Shown here: piece by piece, positions 1 through 8,281 of the stretch
Position numbering within the stretch: position 1 is the first letter of the stretch
Layout: every line of letters starts with the position of its first letter
NCBI GenBank assembly: GCA_018400295.1
Contig: JAGYMZ010000028.1
Location: forward strand, 1 to 33,281
Reading direction: 5' to 3'
DNA from: Bacteroidales bacterium
GTDB taxonomy: Bacteria > Bacteroidota > Bacteroidia > Bacteroidales > B18-G4
DNA: 33,281 nucleotides
The notes under the pieces: generated by a model
The model's input: only the letters and a program-made list of their open reading frames with translations
What the model was told of the DNA's origin: nothing
Databases searched by the model: none
Program-made: the position numbers and the translations under genes

Positions 1-3000
1 GGTTTCGCGTTCATCAATATCGTTTTCCACCGAACCCAACAGCCGGTAACGATCATCATCCCCGGAAATATAAAAAAGAACCTTTTCAGGCATGAATATC
101 CAGGACCCGATATCCTGCAAAAATCCAACACCGATGTTTTGCACATCACATATTTCACCAAGATCCAGCACAACATCCAGGTCAACCCCATAATACCCCT
201 GCCAGAAACCTGTCCTGAAATCATCGCCGCCGCGCAGCTGATCTATAAGGGCCTGATCTCCGCCAGCCGCATACTGGGAACTGTATCCGGTATTCAAACG
301 AAGGGTCCGTCCGGTTAAATATTTATTAAAAGTGCCCTCAACAACCTGGCTGCCGGCAAGCCCTTCTTTTACCGCCCAGGCTTTTATCGTTGTGGTTTGG
401 TCGAAGGATAAGGGACCGGCATATTCCATCCCCTGTTTCACAGGATCGGAACCGTCACATGTGTAATATATGCCTGCATTGTCGCATACCGATCCCAGCG
501 AAACCTCCGTTTCCCCGGCAAAGGACCGCCCTGGTGCACGAAAGTACGGGACCGGTGTGATCAGATGTTCGGTTATTTCGGAATGAGGCCGGAACAATTC
601 CGCTGTCCCGCGTTCTTTTTCCGGTTCAGCGCTCATTGTGAGCTCCAAAAGCCCTCCGCTCATTATTTGTTCATGGGTAATGTATACATTTTCATAGCAT
701 TTCCCGTTAAACTGTGCAGAAGAAATATAGGGCCGGTCCCTGCTGTTATTCTTCGCTCTGATCTCAAATGTATCCCCTGTCTCCAGATGTATTTTGATGC
801 TTTTAAAAACCGGACTTCCCATCACATATTCAGAAGAACCGGGAAGCAAGGGATAAAAACCCATGGCACTCAGTACATACCATGCCGACAATTGTCCGCA
901 ATCCTCATTGCCACAGAGGCCATCGGGCTCTTGGGTGTAGAGTTCACGCATGATCTTCCTGACCAACGCCTGTGTTTTCCAGGGTTGACCTGAAAAGCAA
1001 TACAAATAGGCCATGTGATGCGAGGGTTCATTCCCATGGGCATACTGCCCAATCAATCCGGTAATATCGGCCTGTCGCCGCCCCGAAAGTTCGTGGGATG
1101 CATTGAACATTTCATCCAGTTTGGCATTGAATGCTTTATCCCCACCCATGAGTTTGATCAGCCCTTTTACATCCTGGGGAACAAAAAAGGTATACTGCCA
1201 TGTATTGGCTTCGGTAAGCATAAAATTGACTTCCGTGGGATCGAAGGGTTCTGCAAACATGCCGTTAACCTTACCACGCATAAAACCCGTTTCCGGATCA
1301 TATAAGTTTTTATAGTACTGGGCCCGCCGGATAAACCGTGCATGATCGCCATCCCGTCCAAGACGACCAGCCATTGTGGCAATACACCAGTCGTCATAAG
1401 CATATTCCAGGGTTTTGGAAACCGATTCCCCTTCTTTACCAGCCGGTATGTATCCATATTGCTTATAGTATTCCAATCCGTGATGGTCCTGTTCTGCACT
1501 TTTGATCATAGCATCCAGGGCTTTTTCAGCATCAAATCCCCGAATGCCCTTTATCCATGCGTCAACGATCACCGGTATACTATGATACCCGATCATACAC
1601 CAGGTCTCGTTGGCAGCCAGCTCCCAAACCGGCAGCAATCCGCCTTTATCATATATATCCATCATGGAAAGTATCAGGTCTTCCGTTTTTTCACGCTGTA
1701 TGATCGTAAACAACGGATGCAGGGCACGGAAGGTATCCCACAGTGAAAAAACCGTGTGCATAGTAAACCCACCGGTCCGGTGAATCTCCATATCGTGTCC
1801 CCGGTAACGGCCATCCACATCTGACCAGGTGTTCGGGGCGAGGAAGGCGTGATACAATGCAGAATAAAATTTGATCATCTCATGTTCGGGCGCCCCGCCA
1901 ACCTCAATTTTAGACAGTTCCCGGCTCCAGGCCAGCATCGCTTTCAACCGGATCTTTTCAAAATTAAAATCCGGGATTTCACTACGAAGGTTTTTCCTGG
2001 CATTATCCGTACTGACAGAAGAGACCCCGATCTTAACGGTCACTTCCTGTTCCTGCATGGCATCAAACTGCATGAACGCTTTAATGTGTTCACCGCTGGC
2101 ATATTTTTCCATAACCCGCTCACCTTCCCGAACGATCCCCGCCGAATCAAACGGCCTGGAAAACGCTGCAAAAAAATACAGGTATTGATTATCTGCCCAT
2201 CCACTGGTCTGGCGGTATCCTTCGATTTCTGTATCGCTGACGATCCTGAACTCCGAATGAATGACCCGTTCAGAGGTGATACTTTCTTTCAGATCAACCA
2301 AAACATATGCTTCTGCTGTCTGTGGGAAAATATATTTCTGCATACCTGCGCGTGTAGTAGCCGTCAAATCCACCGAAACATCATAATCGGTCAGAAACAC
2401 ATGATAATGTCCCGGTGCGGCGGTTTCACCGCTATGATCAAACCGCGAACGGTATCCGGATCCGGGATGCCGTGGATCCCCGGGATCAAAATGCAGGTCA
2501 CCGGTCAATGGCATGAAACGGAAATCACCATAATCGCCAACCCCTGTTCCGCTCAGGTGCGTCATGCTGAACCCCATAATGCTGCTGTCTGAATAATGAT
2601 ACCCAGAGCAACCATCCCAGCTGTCTTTACGTGTATCCGGACCCACCTGCACCATGCCAAAAGGCACTGCTGCCCCGGGGAAAGTATGCCCATGTCCGTC
2701 CGTTCCAATGAAGGGGTCCACATACCGTGTGTATTGATGAATTCCGGGTAAAATAAAATTATCCGGAAGTATGGGCTCCTTCGGCATTTCAGGCCCGGAC
2801 CAGCGCAGGTTTAAAAATTCATTTCCGGAATGTTCAAAGCAGGTAAGTGTCAGATCGTGGTACCCTTTCCGGAGGGAAACAGATCCAGACATTTCTTTGT
2901 TTAATTCTTCAGGCACCGGATCAAATTCATATACTTTTTCCGGCCTGGGAATAATACAGGTTTTTTGCACATCGTTCCGGTCACATGCATTCAACAGAAA

Positions 3001-3066
3001 CCACACAGCCAACAATGGGAGGATGATCGCCTGATGCACATACCTCCGGCTTTCAGAGTTTTCCAT
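1..3066 (-). CDS. GH92 alpha-mannosidase lipoprotein, multidomain (3' end beyond window)
   Basis: Predicted calcium-dependent exo-alpha-mannosidase that removes mannose from N-glycans, anchored in the outer envelope. The frame is open from 3066 to the left edge (1022 codons); I checked it in several places and saw no stop. Residues 1-28 form a lipoprotein signal (RR at 7-8, hydrophobic stretch, LLNAC with Cys28). Residues about 58-106 resemble the C-terminal half of a PA14 domain. The GH92 region starts near 113 (VDPFIGTDGHGHTFPGA) and contains ETWCMIGYHS, LWDTFRALHP, HGNEPSHH (about 677-684) and GNEDCGQLSAWY (about 717), all typical family motifs. Residues about 845-905 look like a chitobiase C-terminal domain (CDGSDP, TTIKAWAV). 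From about 910 to the edge is an F5/8 type C-like carbohydrate-binding domain. Most GH92 enzymes are about 750 residues, so this one carries extra modules. In-frame ATGs also occur at 3093 and 3117; 3066 gives the best signal peptide. Confidence 0.93.
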   Translation of the reverse strand, partial: MENSESRRYVHQAIILPLLAVWFLLNACDRNDVQKTCIIPRPEKVYEFDPVPEELNKEMSGSVSLRKGYHDLTLTCFEHSGNEFLNLRWSGPEMPKEPILPDNFILPGIHQYTRYVDPFIGTDGHGHTFPGAAVPFGMVQVGPDTRKDSWDGCSGYHYSDSSIMGFSMTHLSGTGVGDYGDFRFMPLTGDLHFDPGDPRHPGSGYRSRFDHSGETAAPGHYHVFLTDYDVSVDLTATTRAGMQKYIFPQTAEAYVLVDLKESITSERVIHSEFRIVSDTEIEGYRQTSGWADNQYLYFFAAFSRPFDSAGIVREGERVMEKYASGEHIKAFMQFDAMQEQEVTVKIGVSSVSTDNARKNLRSEIPDFNFEKIRLKAMLAWSRELSKIEVGGAPEHEMIKFYSALYHAFLAPNTWSDVDGRYRGHDMEIHRTGGFTMHTVFSLWDTFRALHPLFTIIQREKTEDLILSMMDIYDKGGLLPVWELAANETWCMIGYHSIPVIVDAWIKGIRGFDAEKALDAMIKSAEQDHHGLEYYKQYGYIPAGKEGESVSKTLEYAYDDWCIATMAGRLGRDGDHARFIRRAQYYKNLYDPETGFMRGKVNGMFAEPFDPTEVNFMLTEANTWQYTFFVPQDVKGLIKLMGGDKAFNAKLDEMFNASHELSGRRQADITGLIGQYAHGNEPSHHMAYLYCFSGQPWKTQALVRKIMRELYTQEPDGLCGNEDCGQLSAWYVLSAMGFYPLLPGSSEYVMGSPVFKSIKIHLETGDTFEIRAKNNSRDRPYISSAQFNGKCYENVYITHEQIMSGGLLELTMSAEPEKERGTAELFRPHSEITEHLITPVPYFRAPGRSFAGETEVSLGSVCDNAGIYYTCDGSDPVKQGMEYAGPLSFDQTTTIKAWAVKEGLAGSQVVEGTFNKYLTGRTLRLNTGYSSQYAAGGDQALIDQLRGGDDFRTGFWQGYYGVDLDVVLDLGEICDVQNIGVGFLQDIGSWIFMPEKVLFYISGDDDRYRLLGSVENDIDERET

Positions 3067-3182
3067 AAAAACAACCTGCCAAACCGCTGCCATGGATAAT
3101 CCGCGCAATTTTTCCATATCAATAATCCCCGTTTCTGTATTAACACATGCGGCCACCGCAGCTTCAGTGAAGCATCATCCGG

Positions 3183-4169
3183 TCACCCACTTACATAATG
3201 GGCTGAATCGATCAACCGCTTTCCTTGTGCATTCTGAATTGCATAATCAAAACCCTTCCGCAGGGAAAAAGAGCCCATCCGGCCCTGCTTGTCCAAAGCC
3301 AGGTATCCCACCTGAGCATTTTCCAGATCTTTCACCTTATCCACGATCCTTTTAACCGCCACCTGGCAGGCATCAACAGGATCCATGCCCCCACGCATCA
3401 TTTCCACAACCAGGAAAGAACCCAATGTTTTCATCATCAGCTCTCCCTGGCCTGTGGCCACGGCAGCCCCCACTTCATTATCCACAAACAACCCCGCTCC
3501 GATAATGGGCGAATCCCCGACACGTCCATGCATCTTAAATGCCATCCCGCTGGTAGTGCATGCACCGGAAAGATTCCCATTTGCATCCAGAGCCAGCATA
3601 CCGATGGTATCATGATTCTCAATATTGGGGACCGGTTTGTATTTTTCTTCCGACCTCCACGCCTCCCATATCTTCCGGGCCTTGTCTGTAAGCAGGTTCT
3701 CTTCAGTAAACCCGTTGCTTACAGCAAATTGCAAAGCACCTCCCCCCGCAAGCATAACATGCGGGGTATTTTCCATTATAAGACGGGCCACGGAAACCGG
3801 ATGCCGGATATTTTCCAGAAAACATACCGATCCCGCATTCCCTTTTTCATCCATAATGCAAGCATCCAGGGTAACATGTCCGTCCCGGTCGGGCAACCCC
3901 CCGTACCCTACACTCAGATTTTCCGGATCTGCTTCACAAACCCTGACACCCGCCTCCACGGCATCCAGGGCATTTCCATCCTGCCCCAGTATCTCCCATG
4001 CGGCTTCATTGGCTTGAAGCCCGTGACGCCAGGTGGATACCACCACAGGACCATTTGTCCGGACCGTTAGACCAGGGTTTAAAGAAAATGCCCGGAGGCT
4101 CCCGGGAGCAAGGGAAAATCCCAATCCGGTCAGGACTGAACGGACAATAAAGTTTCGCCGGTTAAGCAT
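3183..4169 (-). CDS. N4-(beta-N-acetylglucosaminyl)-L-asparaginase (glycosylasparaginase), Tat-exported
   Basis: Ntn-hydrolase that cleaves the bond between GlcNAc and asparagine, the last step in breaking down N-glycoproteins. The 328-residue protein starts with NRRNFIV (twin arginine at 4-5) and a hydrophobic stretch to about residue 27, a typical Tat signal, so it probably acts in the periplasm. The precursor should cleave itself before Thr188 in the motif NHDTIGM, making Thr188 the N-terminal nucleophile of the beta chain. GRVGDSPIIGAG (about 215-226) and ATGQGE (about 238-243) are the usual substrate and oxyanion regions. It lies 12 nt downstream of the MFS gene and 116 nt upstream of the GH92 gene on the same strand, which suggests an operon. 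The remaining doubt is that isoaspartyl peptidases share the fold, but the GRVGDSP motif favours the glycosyl enzyme. Confidence 0.92.
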   Translation of the reverse strand: MLNRRNFIVRSVLTGLGFSLAPGSLRAFSLNPGLTVRTNGPVVVSTWRHGLQANEAAWEILGQDGNALDAVEAGVRVCEADPENLSVGYGGLPDRDGHVTLDACIMDEKGNAGSVCFLENIRHPVSVARLIMENTPHVMLAGGGALQFAVSNGFTEENLLTDKARKIWEAWRSEEKYKPVPNIENHDTIGMLALDANGNLSGACTTSGMAFKMHGRVGDSPIIGAGLFVDNEVGAAVATGQGELMMKTLGSFLVVEMMRGGMDPVDACQVAVKRIVDKVKDLENAQVGYLALDKQGRMGSFSLRKGFDYAIQNAQGKRLIDSAHYVSG

Positions 4170-4181
4170 AAAGCATCTGTT

Positions 4182-5354
4182 TTAGTGTTTGACCATGTTG
4201 TAATAAGCAAGATACAGGATGTAAAGGATGCATGCCATCGGGACAATAAAGCTGAACAGCACGGAAGATACTTCCGATATGCCATTCATAAGCAGTGGTA
4301 TCAATGCCCCGCCCACGATGGCAGTCACCATAAGGCCCGACAGTTCATTGATGCGCTCCGGCATCCGGTCAATGGTGATGGAAAATATCAGGGGGAATAC
4401 ATTGGCGAATCCAAGGCCAATGATGACAACGCTTATGATCGAAAATGTTCCGCTGCCGGTGAAAAGGCCTGCAAGCCCCAGTATGCTGATGATGGAAGTT
4501 ATGATCAAAAATACCCGCGGCCGGAGCCAGTTCAGGATCACCCCGCCTAAAAACCGGCCGGCAACCAGGGCCGTGAAAAACAAACCGGTACCCAATACCC
4601 CTTTCTCTTCAATATTAACATTAAACTGTTCCTTGAGATATAGGGGAACACCCTGACTTACCGATACCTCGGCACCCACATAAAGAAAAATACCCAGCAC
4701 CATCAAAAAAACATATGAATTGGTAAACAACAACATAAAACAACTTTTCATCGAAACGGCCGATACGGTAGCCACCCTTCGCTCCCGGATCCGGGTGAGT
4801 GATAGTAAAATAATGGTTATCAGCACAATGGAGCCATACACCGGAAAAATCACCTTCCAGCTCATTCCAAAATACGTTGCCGCAACAGCAGGTATGACTG
4901 CGCCTGAAAGCGATCCGAGGGCTTTGACAAACTGTCCCAGTGAAAGGTTCCTTGCGTACTTCCCCTCGGGTGAAACATCCCGCATGATCGGGTTCCCGGC
5001 CACCTGCAATATGGCAGCACCGGCACCCAGCAGGAAAATGGTAAGCAGCAGGGTTTCAAACGAATGCAGGTTTCCGACCACGGGTATAACCAAGCCCAGG
5101 AAAGCAACAACCAGACCCATCATCAGGATAAATTTCTTACCCTTCCGTTCCTGAAATATCCCAACAGGAATGGAAAGCAACCCAAACATGATGAAACCAA
5201 AAAACGTGATGAAGCTGGCCGTAAAATTCGACAATGCATATTCTTCCTTTGCCAGTCCTACCAGTGGCCCAACCACATCACCAAAACCCATGCATAAAAA
5301 AGCGAAGAAAACCGGTACGGAAGCAGATGCATAAGGGTATCTGTCAGGTTTCAT
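4182..5354 (-). CDS. MFS sugar permease, FHS (fucose/glucose permease-like) family
   Basis: Twelve-helix inner-membrane transporter of 390 residues, probably a sugar:H+ symporter. Hydrophobic segments are spaced as in MFS proteins. The helix 2-3 loop has GIFQERKGKK (65-74), the MFS motif A. GAGAAILQVAGNPIM (110-124) matches the helix 4 signature of FHS-family permeases such as FucP and related glucose/galactose/GlcNAc carriers. It is probably the first gene of the operon with glycosylasparaginase and GH92, so likely cargo is a sugar released from N-glycans (GlcNAc or mannose), but the substrate cannot be read from sequence. There is no obvious Shine-Dalgarno sequence. A stop codon lies in frame six nucleotides upstream of the ATG, so the start is well bounded. 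Confidence 0.88.
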   Translation of the reverse strand: MKPDRYPYASASVPVFFAFLCMGFGDVVGPLVGLAKEEYALSNFTASFITFFGFIMFGLLSIPVGIFQERKGKKFILMMGLVVAFLGLVIPVVGNLHSFETLLLTIFLLGAGAAILQVAGNPIMRDVSPEGKYARNLSLGQFVKALGSLSGAVIPAVAATYFGMSWKVIFPVYGSIVLITIILLSLTRIRERRVATVSAVSMKSCFMLLFTNSYVFLMVLGIFLYVGAEVSVSQGVPLYLKEQFNVNIEEKGVLGTGLFFTALVAGRFLGGVILNWLRPRVFLIITSIISILGLAGLFTGSGTFSIISVVIIGLGFANVFPLIFSITIDRMPERINELSGLMVTAIVGGALIPLLMNGISEVSSVLFSFIVPMACILYILYLAYYNMVKH

Positions 5355-5495
5355 GGCCGGTTATTTGATAAATATTTCCGTTATCACAGGCCGGTGTTCA
5401 GAAATAACAACAGCACAGTTCATATTTTCTGCGGCCTTGCAACAAAAGGTCATCATACAAACCGTATCGCCCGGAGCCCGGAAGCAGAAAGGCAA

Positions 5496-5503
5496 CAAAG
5501 ATA
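5496..5503 (-). promoter_or_regulatory. Possible -7 box for MFS/glycosylasparaginase/GH92 operon
   Basis: On the minus strand this reads TATCTTTG, an exact match to the Bacteroidota -7 consensus TAnnTTTG. No TTTG is visible 19-21 nt upstream, so only half of the promoter is supported. It would give a leader of about 135 nt before the MFS ATG at 5354. Confidence 0.35.
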
Positions 5504-5609
5504 CAACCCGGAAAAACCCAATATACTTCGCTAGAGGCCTCATGTTTATCGTTAATGCCAGGCTAATTTAATAAATTCCTGCCATCCTGCAACCCAGTCC
5601 GATATTTCG

Positions 5610-5617
5610 TAAATTTG
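5610..5617 (+). promoter_or_regulatory. -7 box immediately upstream of mutS2
   Basis: TAAATTTG matches TAnnTTTG exactly and ends only 6 nt before the mutS2 ATG at 5624. If used, transcription would start at or very near the ATG, giving a leaderless or nearly leaderless mRNA. The -33 position holds CCTG rather than TTTG. Confidence 0.5.
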
Positions 5618-5623
5618 CCCTGT

Positions 5624-8038
5624 ATGATCTATCCGGATACCTTTGAAGAAAAAATCGGCTTTCATCACATCAGGGATCTTTTGTCACAGCAATGCATCAG
5701 CGACCTGGGAAAAATGCATATTGAAGGCATCCGGTTTTCAACCGGGAGGGAAGAAATAAACCGGCAGCTTGAGGAATGCAATGAATTCCTGCAGATCCTT
5801 GGTTCCGGGAAACCTTTTCCCGGACAGGATTATTTTGATTTGCGCCCGGAATTACAACGCATCCGTGTCAAAGGCACATTCATCCAACCAGAAGAATTGA
5901 TATCCCTGAACATTTCACTGGGAACCATTTTGGAATGCAAATCCTATATTGACCAGGCAGGGGAAGGTGCATATCCCCGCCTGCAACACATTGCTTCCGG
6001 GATCCTTGTTGATCCGGGCATCATCCGCTTTCTCCGCAAGCTATTGGATGATAAGAACATGATCAGAGACAATGCTTCCGCCGAATTATCACGCATCCGC
6101 AAAGAGCTGAGAAACAAAAATTCAGGCATCGAAAGAAAAATCAACCAGGCATTCGCTGCAGCCAAAAAAGCCGGTTATACCCCGGATGACCTGGAAGTCA
6201 CCATCCGGGGGGGGAGAATGGTCCTGCCGGTTCTGGCGCGGAACAAAAGAAAAGTCCGGGGATTCATACACGACGTATCTACCACGGGTCAAACGGTTTA
6301 TATTGAACCCACAGAAGTCTTCGACATCAACAATGAGATCAAAGACCTTGAAAATAGTGAAAAGCGGGAAATTGTAAAGATCCTGACAGCGTTTACAGAT
6401 TTTCTGCGTCCCCACCTTGACGAGTTGCTGCAGGCCTACGAAATACTCGGATTATTTGATTTCATCAGGGCCAAAGCCAGGTTTGCCTCGATAACGGGGG
6501 GAATTAAGCCCGGGATTTTGGAATCCTGCCTGATCGACTGGGACGAAGCCATACATCCCCTCTTGTACTTATCATTAAGAGAACGGAACAGGAATATCGT
6601 ACCCCTTACCATCCGCCTGGATCACATGCAGCGCATTCTCGTCATATCGGGCCCCAATGCCGGAGGCAAGTCGGTGTGCCTGAAAACCGCCGGACTCCTC
6701 CAGTATATGCTGCAATGCGGTTTGCTTGTACCCATGAAAGAAGGTTCCAGGGCCGGCATATTCAAGGATATTTTCATGGACATCGGAGACGACCAGTCGC
6801 TGGAAAACGACCTCAGCACATACAGTTCACATCTAAGCAACATCCGGTATTTTGTTGAACATGCAACGCATAGAACACTCTTCCTCATCGATGAGTTCGG
6901 TACAGGCACCGAGCCGCAACTCGGGGGTGCAATCGCGGAAGCAGCCCTGGAGGAACTCAACAACATACAAGCCTGGGGGGTGGTCACCACCCATTATGCC
7001 AACCTGAAATTACTGGCAGACAACACCCAGGGCATTATGAACGGCGCCATGCTTTTCGATTCCAAAAAGATGAAACCCTTGTTCCGGCTCAAAACCGGAA
7101 AGCCGGGCAGCTCATTTGCCTTTGAAATAGCCAGGCAAATCGGTCTTCCTGAAGCGATCCTCCAAAAGGCTTCTCAAAAGTCGGGAAAAAAACAAGCGGA
7201 TTTCGACAAGCAATTGCAGCAGCTGGAAACCGAAAAAGAAGAGGTACGCAAAGAGCGGGAAAAGTACCGGGTATCCGATTCCTTTTTCGCAGAACTGATC
7301 GAAAAATACGAACGCTTGAATGAAGCGCTGGAAAACGAGCGGGAACATATACTCAACCAGGCCAGAATGGAAGCAGGTGAATTGATCCGTTCCTCAAACC
7401 GGATGATCGAAAAAACCATACGGGATATAAAAGAAGGCAGGGCAGAAAAAGAAAAGACCCAACAAGCCAGAAAGGAACTGCGCGCTTATCAAAAAAAAAT
7501 ACAGGAATCAAAAACAGGGACACCAAAAGCTAAAAAGAAAAAAAAGGCCGTTCAAAAGCCGTCTGCTTCAGACCGGAATTTCAGGAAAGGGGACACGGTA
7601 AAGCTGATCCATCATAATACCCTTGGAGAGATCATAGATATCCGTGACACATCGGCCATTGTCAGCACCGGATCCATAAGGTTCCACATCCCCTTCATGC
7701 ACCTTGAAAAAGTAACCCCGGGAAAAGAAAAGCCCTTGGGAATGCACAAGAAATATGGTTCGATCGTTGATGACCTGAACACGAAACTGTCGCATTTCAG
7801 TCTGGACCTGGATCTGAGGGGAATGCGCGCGGAAGAAGCACTGGCCGCAGCCGGCCGTTACATAGACGACGCCCTTTTGCTCAGCGTAAAAGAGGTCCGG
7901 ATCATTCATGGCAAGGGAGATGGCATCCTTCGATCCGTGGTCCGCGATATGCTGTCGCAAACAGAAGGCATTGCCGGGTACGGGGATGAACATGTCGAAA
8001 AGGGCGGTTCCGGAATCACCATCGTAAAATTGAAATAG
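5624..8038 (+). CDS. mutS2: Endonuclease MutS2 (ATPase with Smr domain)
   Basis: MutS2 of 804 residues, close to the family length of about 780-830. Known MutS2 proteins bind branched DNA, suppress homologous recombination, and in some bacteria act on collided ribosomes. The Walker A motif GPNAGGKSV is near 342-350, Walker B LFLIDEFGTG near 420, and the switch STYSSHLSN near 400. A charged coiled coil (about 515-640) is followed by a Lys-rich linker. The C-terminal Smr domain begins near 725 with LDLRGMRAEEA and contains HGKGDGILR. A TTG at 5615 extends the frame by three codons, but the ATG at 5624 gives MIYPDTFEEKIGF, which matches the usual MutS2 N-terminus. There is no Shine-Dalgarno sequence. 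The gene contains a run of eight G (6207-6214) and nine A (7491-7499). Confidence 0.97.
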   Translation: MIYPDTFEEKIGFHHIRDLLSQQCISDLGKMHIEGIRFSTGREEINRQLEECNEFLQILGSGKPFPGQDYFDLRPELQRIRVKGTFIQPEELISLNISLGTILECKSYIDQAGEGAYPRLQHIASGILVDPGIIRFLRKLLDDKNMIRDNASAELSRIRKELRNKNSGIERKINQAFAAAKKAGYTPDDLEVTIRGGRMVLPVLARNKRKVRGFIHDVSTTGQTVYIEPTEVFDINNEIKDLENSEKREIVKILTAFTDFLRPHLDELLQAYEILGLFDFIRAKARFASITGGIKPGILESCLIDWDEAIHPLLYLSLRERNRNIVPLTIRLDHMQRILVISGPNAGGKSVCLKTAGLLQYMLQCGLLVPMKEGSRAGIFKDIFMDIGDDQSLENDLSTYSSHLSNIRYFVEHATHRTLFLIDEFGTGTEPQLGGAIAEAALEELNNIQAWGVVTTHYANLKLLADNTQGIMNGAMLFDSKKMKPLFRLKTGKPGSSFAFEIARQIGLPEAILQKASQKSGKKQADFDKQLQQLETEKEEVRKEREKYRVSDSFFAELIEKYERLNEALENEREHILNQARMEAGELIRSSNRMIEKTIRDIKEGRAEKEKTQQARKELRAYQKKIQESKTGTPKAKKKKKAVQKPSASDRNFRKGDTVKLIHHNTLGEIIDIRDTSAIVSTGSIRFHIPFMHLEKVTPGKEKPLGMHKKYGSIVDDLNTKLSHFSLDLDLRGMRAEEALAAAGRYIDDALLLSVKEVRIIHGKGDGILRSVVRDMLSQTEGIAGYGDEHVEKGGSGITIVKLK

Positions 8039-8281
8039 CAGGGCAAAACAACAAAAAGACCATCACCGGTAAAACATATCCCGTTGCCTCCCGTTATCGG
8101 CGCATCCGCAGGGATCACTTTTCAGCCTGACACGGGGTGGTCAATTCATTAAAAAAACATAATTTTGCAGATTGTTATACCTGGGGAAACACAACATCAA
8201 AAAGGACATTACACGATTGAAAATTCTGATCCGGGCAGGCAAACGCCATTGCATCAATCCAAATACTTAAATCATTAGCAT
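8039..8281 (+). promoter_or_regulatory. Intergenic region with -7 box upstream of carboxyltransferase gene
   Basis: Gap of 243 nt between mutS2 and the carboxyltransferase. It contains TAATTTTG at 8160-8167, an exact TAnnTTTG match, with a weak -33 (GGTG at 8136-8139, 20 nt spacer). This predicts a leader of about 110 nt. No terminator hairpin for mutS2 and no RNA gene are visible. Confidence 0.45.

Larger units (their letters stand above)
5355..5623. other. Divergent intergenic region between MFS gene and mutS2
   Basis: Non-coding gap of 269 nt carrying regulatory signals for both directions: a possible minus-strand -7 box at 5496-5503 and a plus-strand -7 box at 5610-5617 (separate entries). 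An AT-rich inverted repeat, AATTTA-A-TAAATT, lies at 5565-5577 and is flanked by CAGG and CCTG. A 60-codon minus-strand ORF (5361-5543) sits in the gap, but it has no recognisable features. Confidence 0.6.

Noticed and set aside
565-3034. Several plus-strand ORFs of 87-247 codons across this region
   Set aside because: They are antisense shadows of the GH92 gene, whose frame is open throughout with clear family motifs.
5361-5543. 60-codon minus-strand ORF just upstream of, and in frame with, the MFS gene
   Set aside because: No recognisable domain or ribosome binding site, Cys-rich odd composition, and a possible promoter lies inside it. A stop separates it from the MFS start.
5565-5577. AT-rich palindrome AATTTA-A-TAAATT upstream of mutS2 as an operator or terminator
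   Set aside because: Too AT-rich and short to separate from chance, and no U tract follows in either direction.
7491-7499. A9 tract in mutS2 as a programmed frameshift site
   Set aside because: The zero frame continues through a full Smr domain, and no downstream stimulatory structure or alternative-frame product is apparent.
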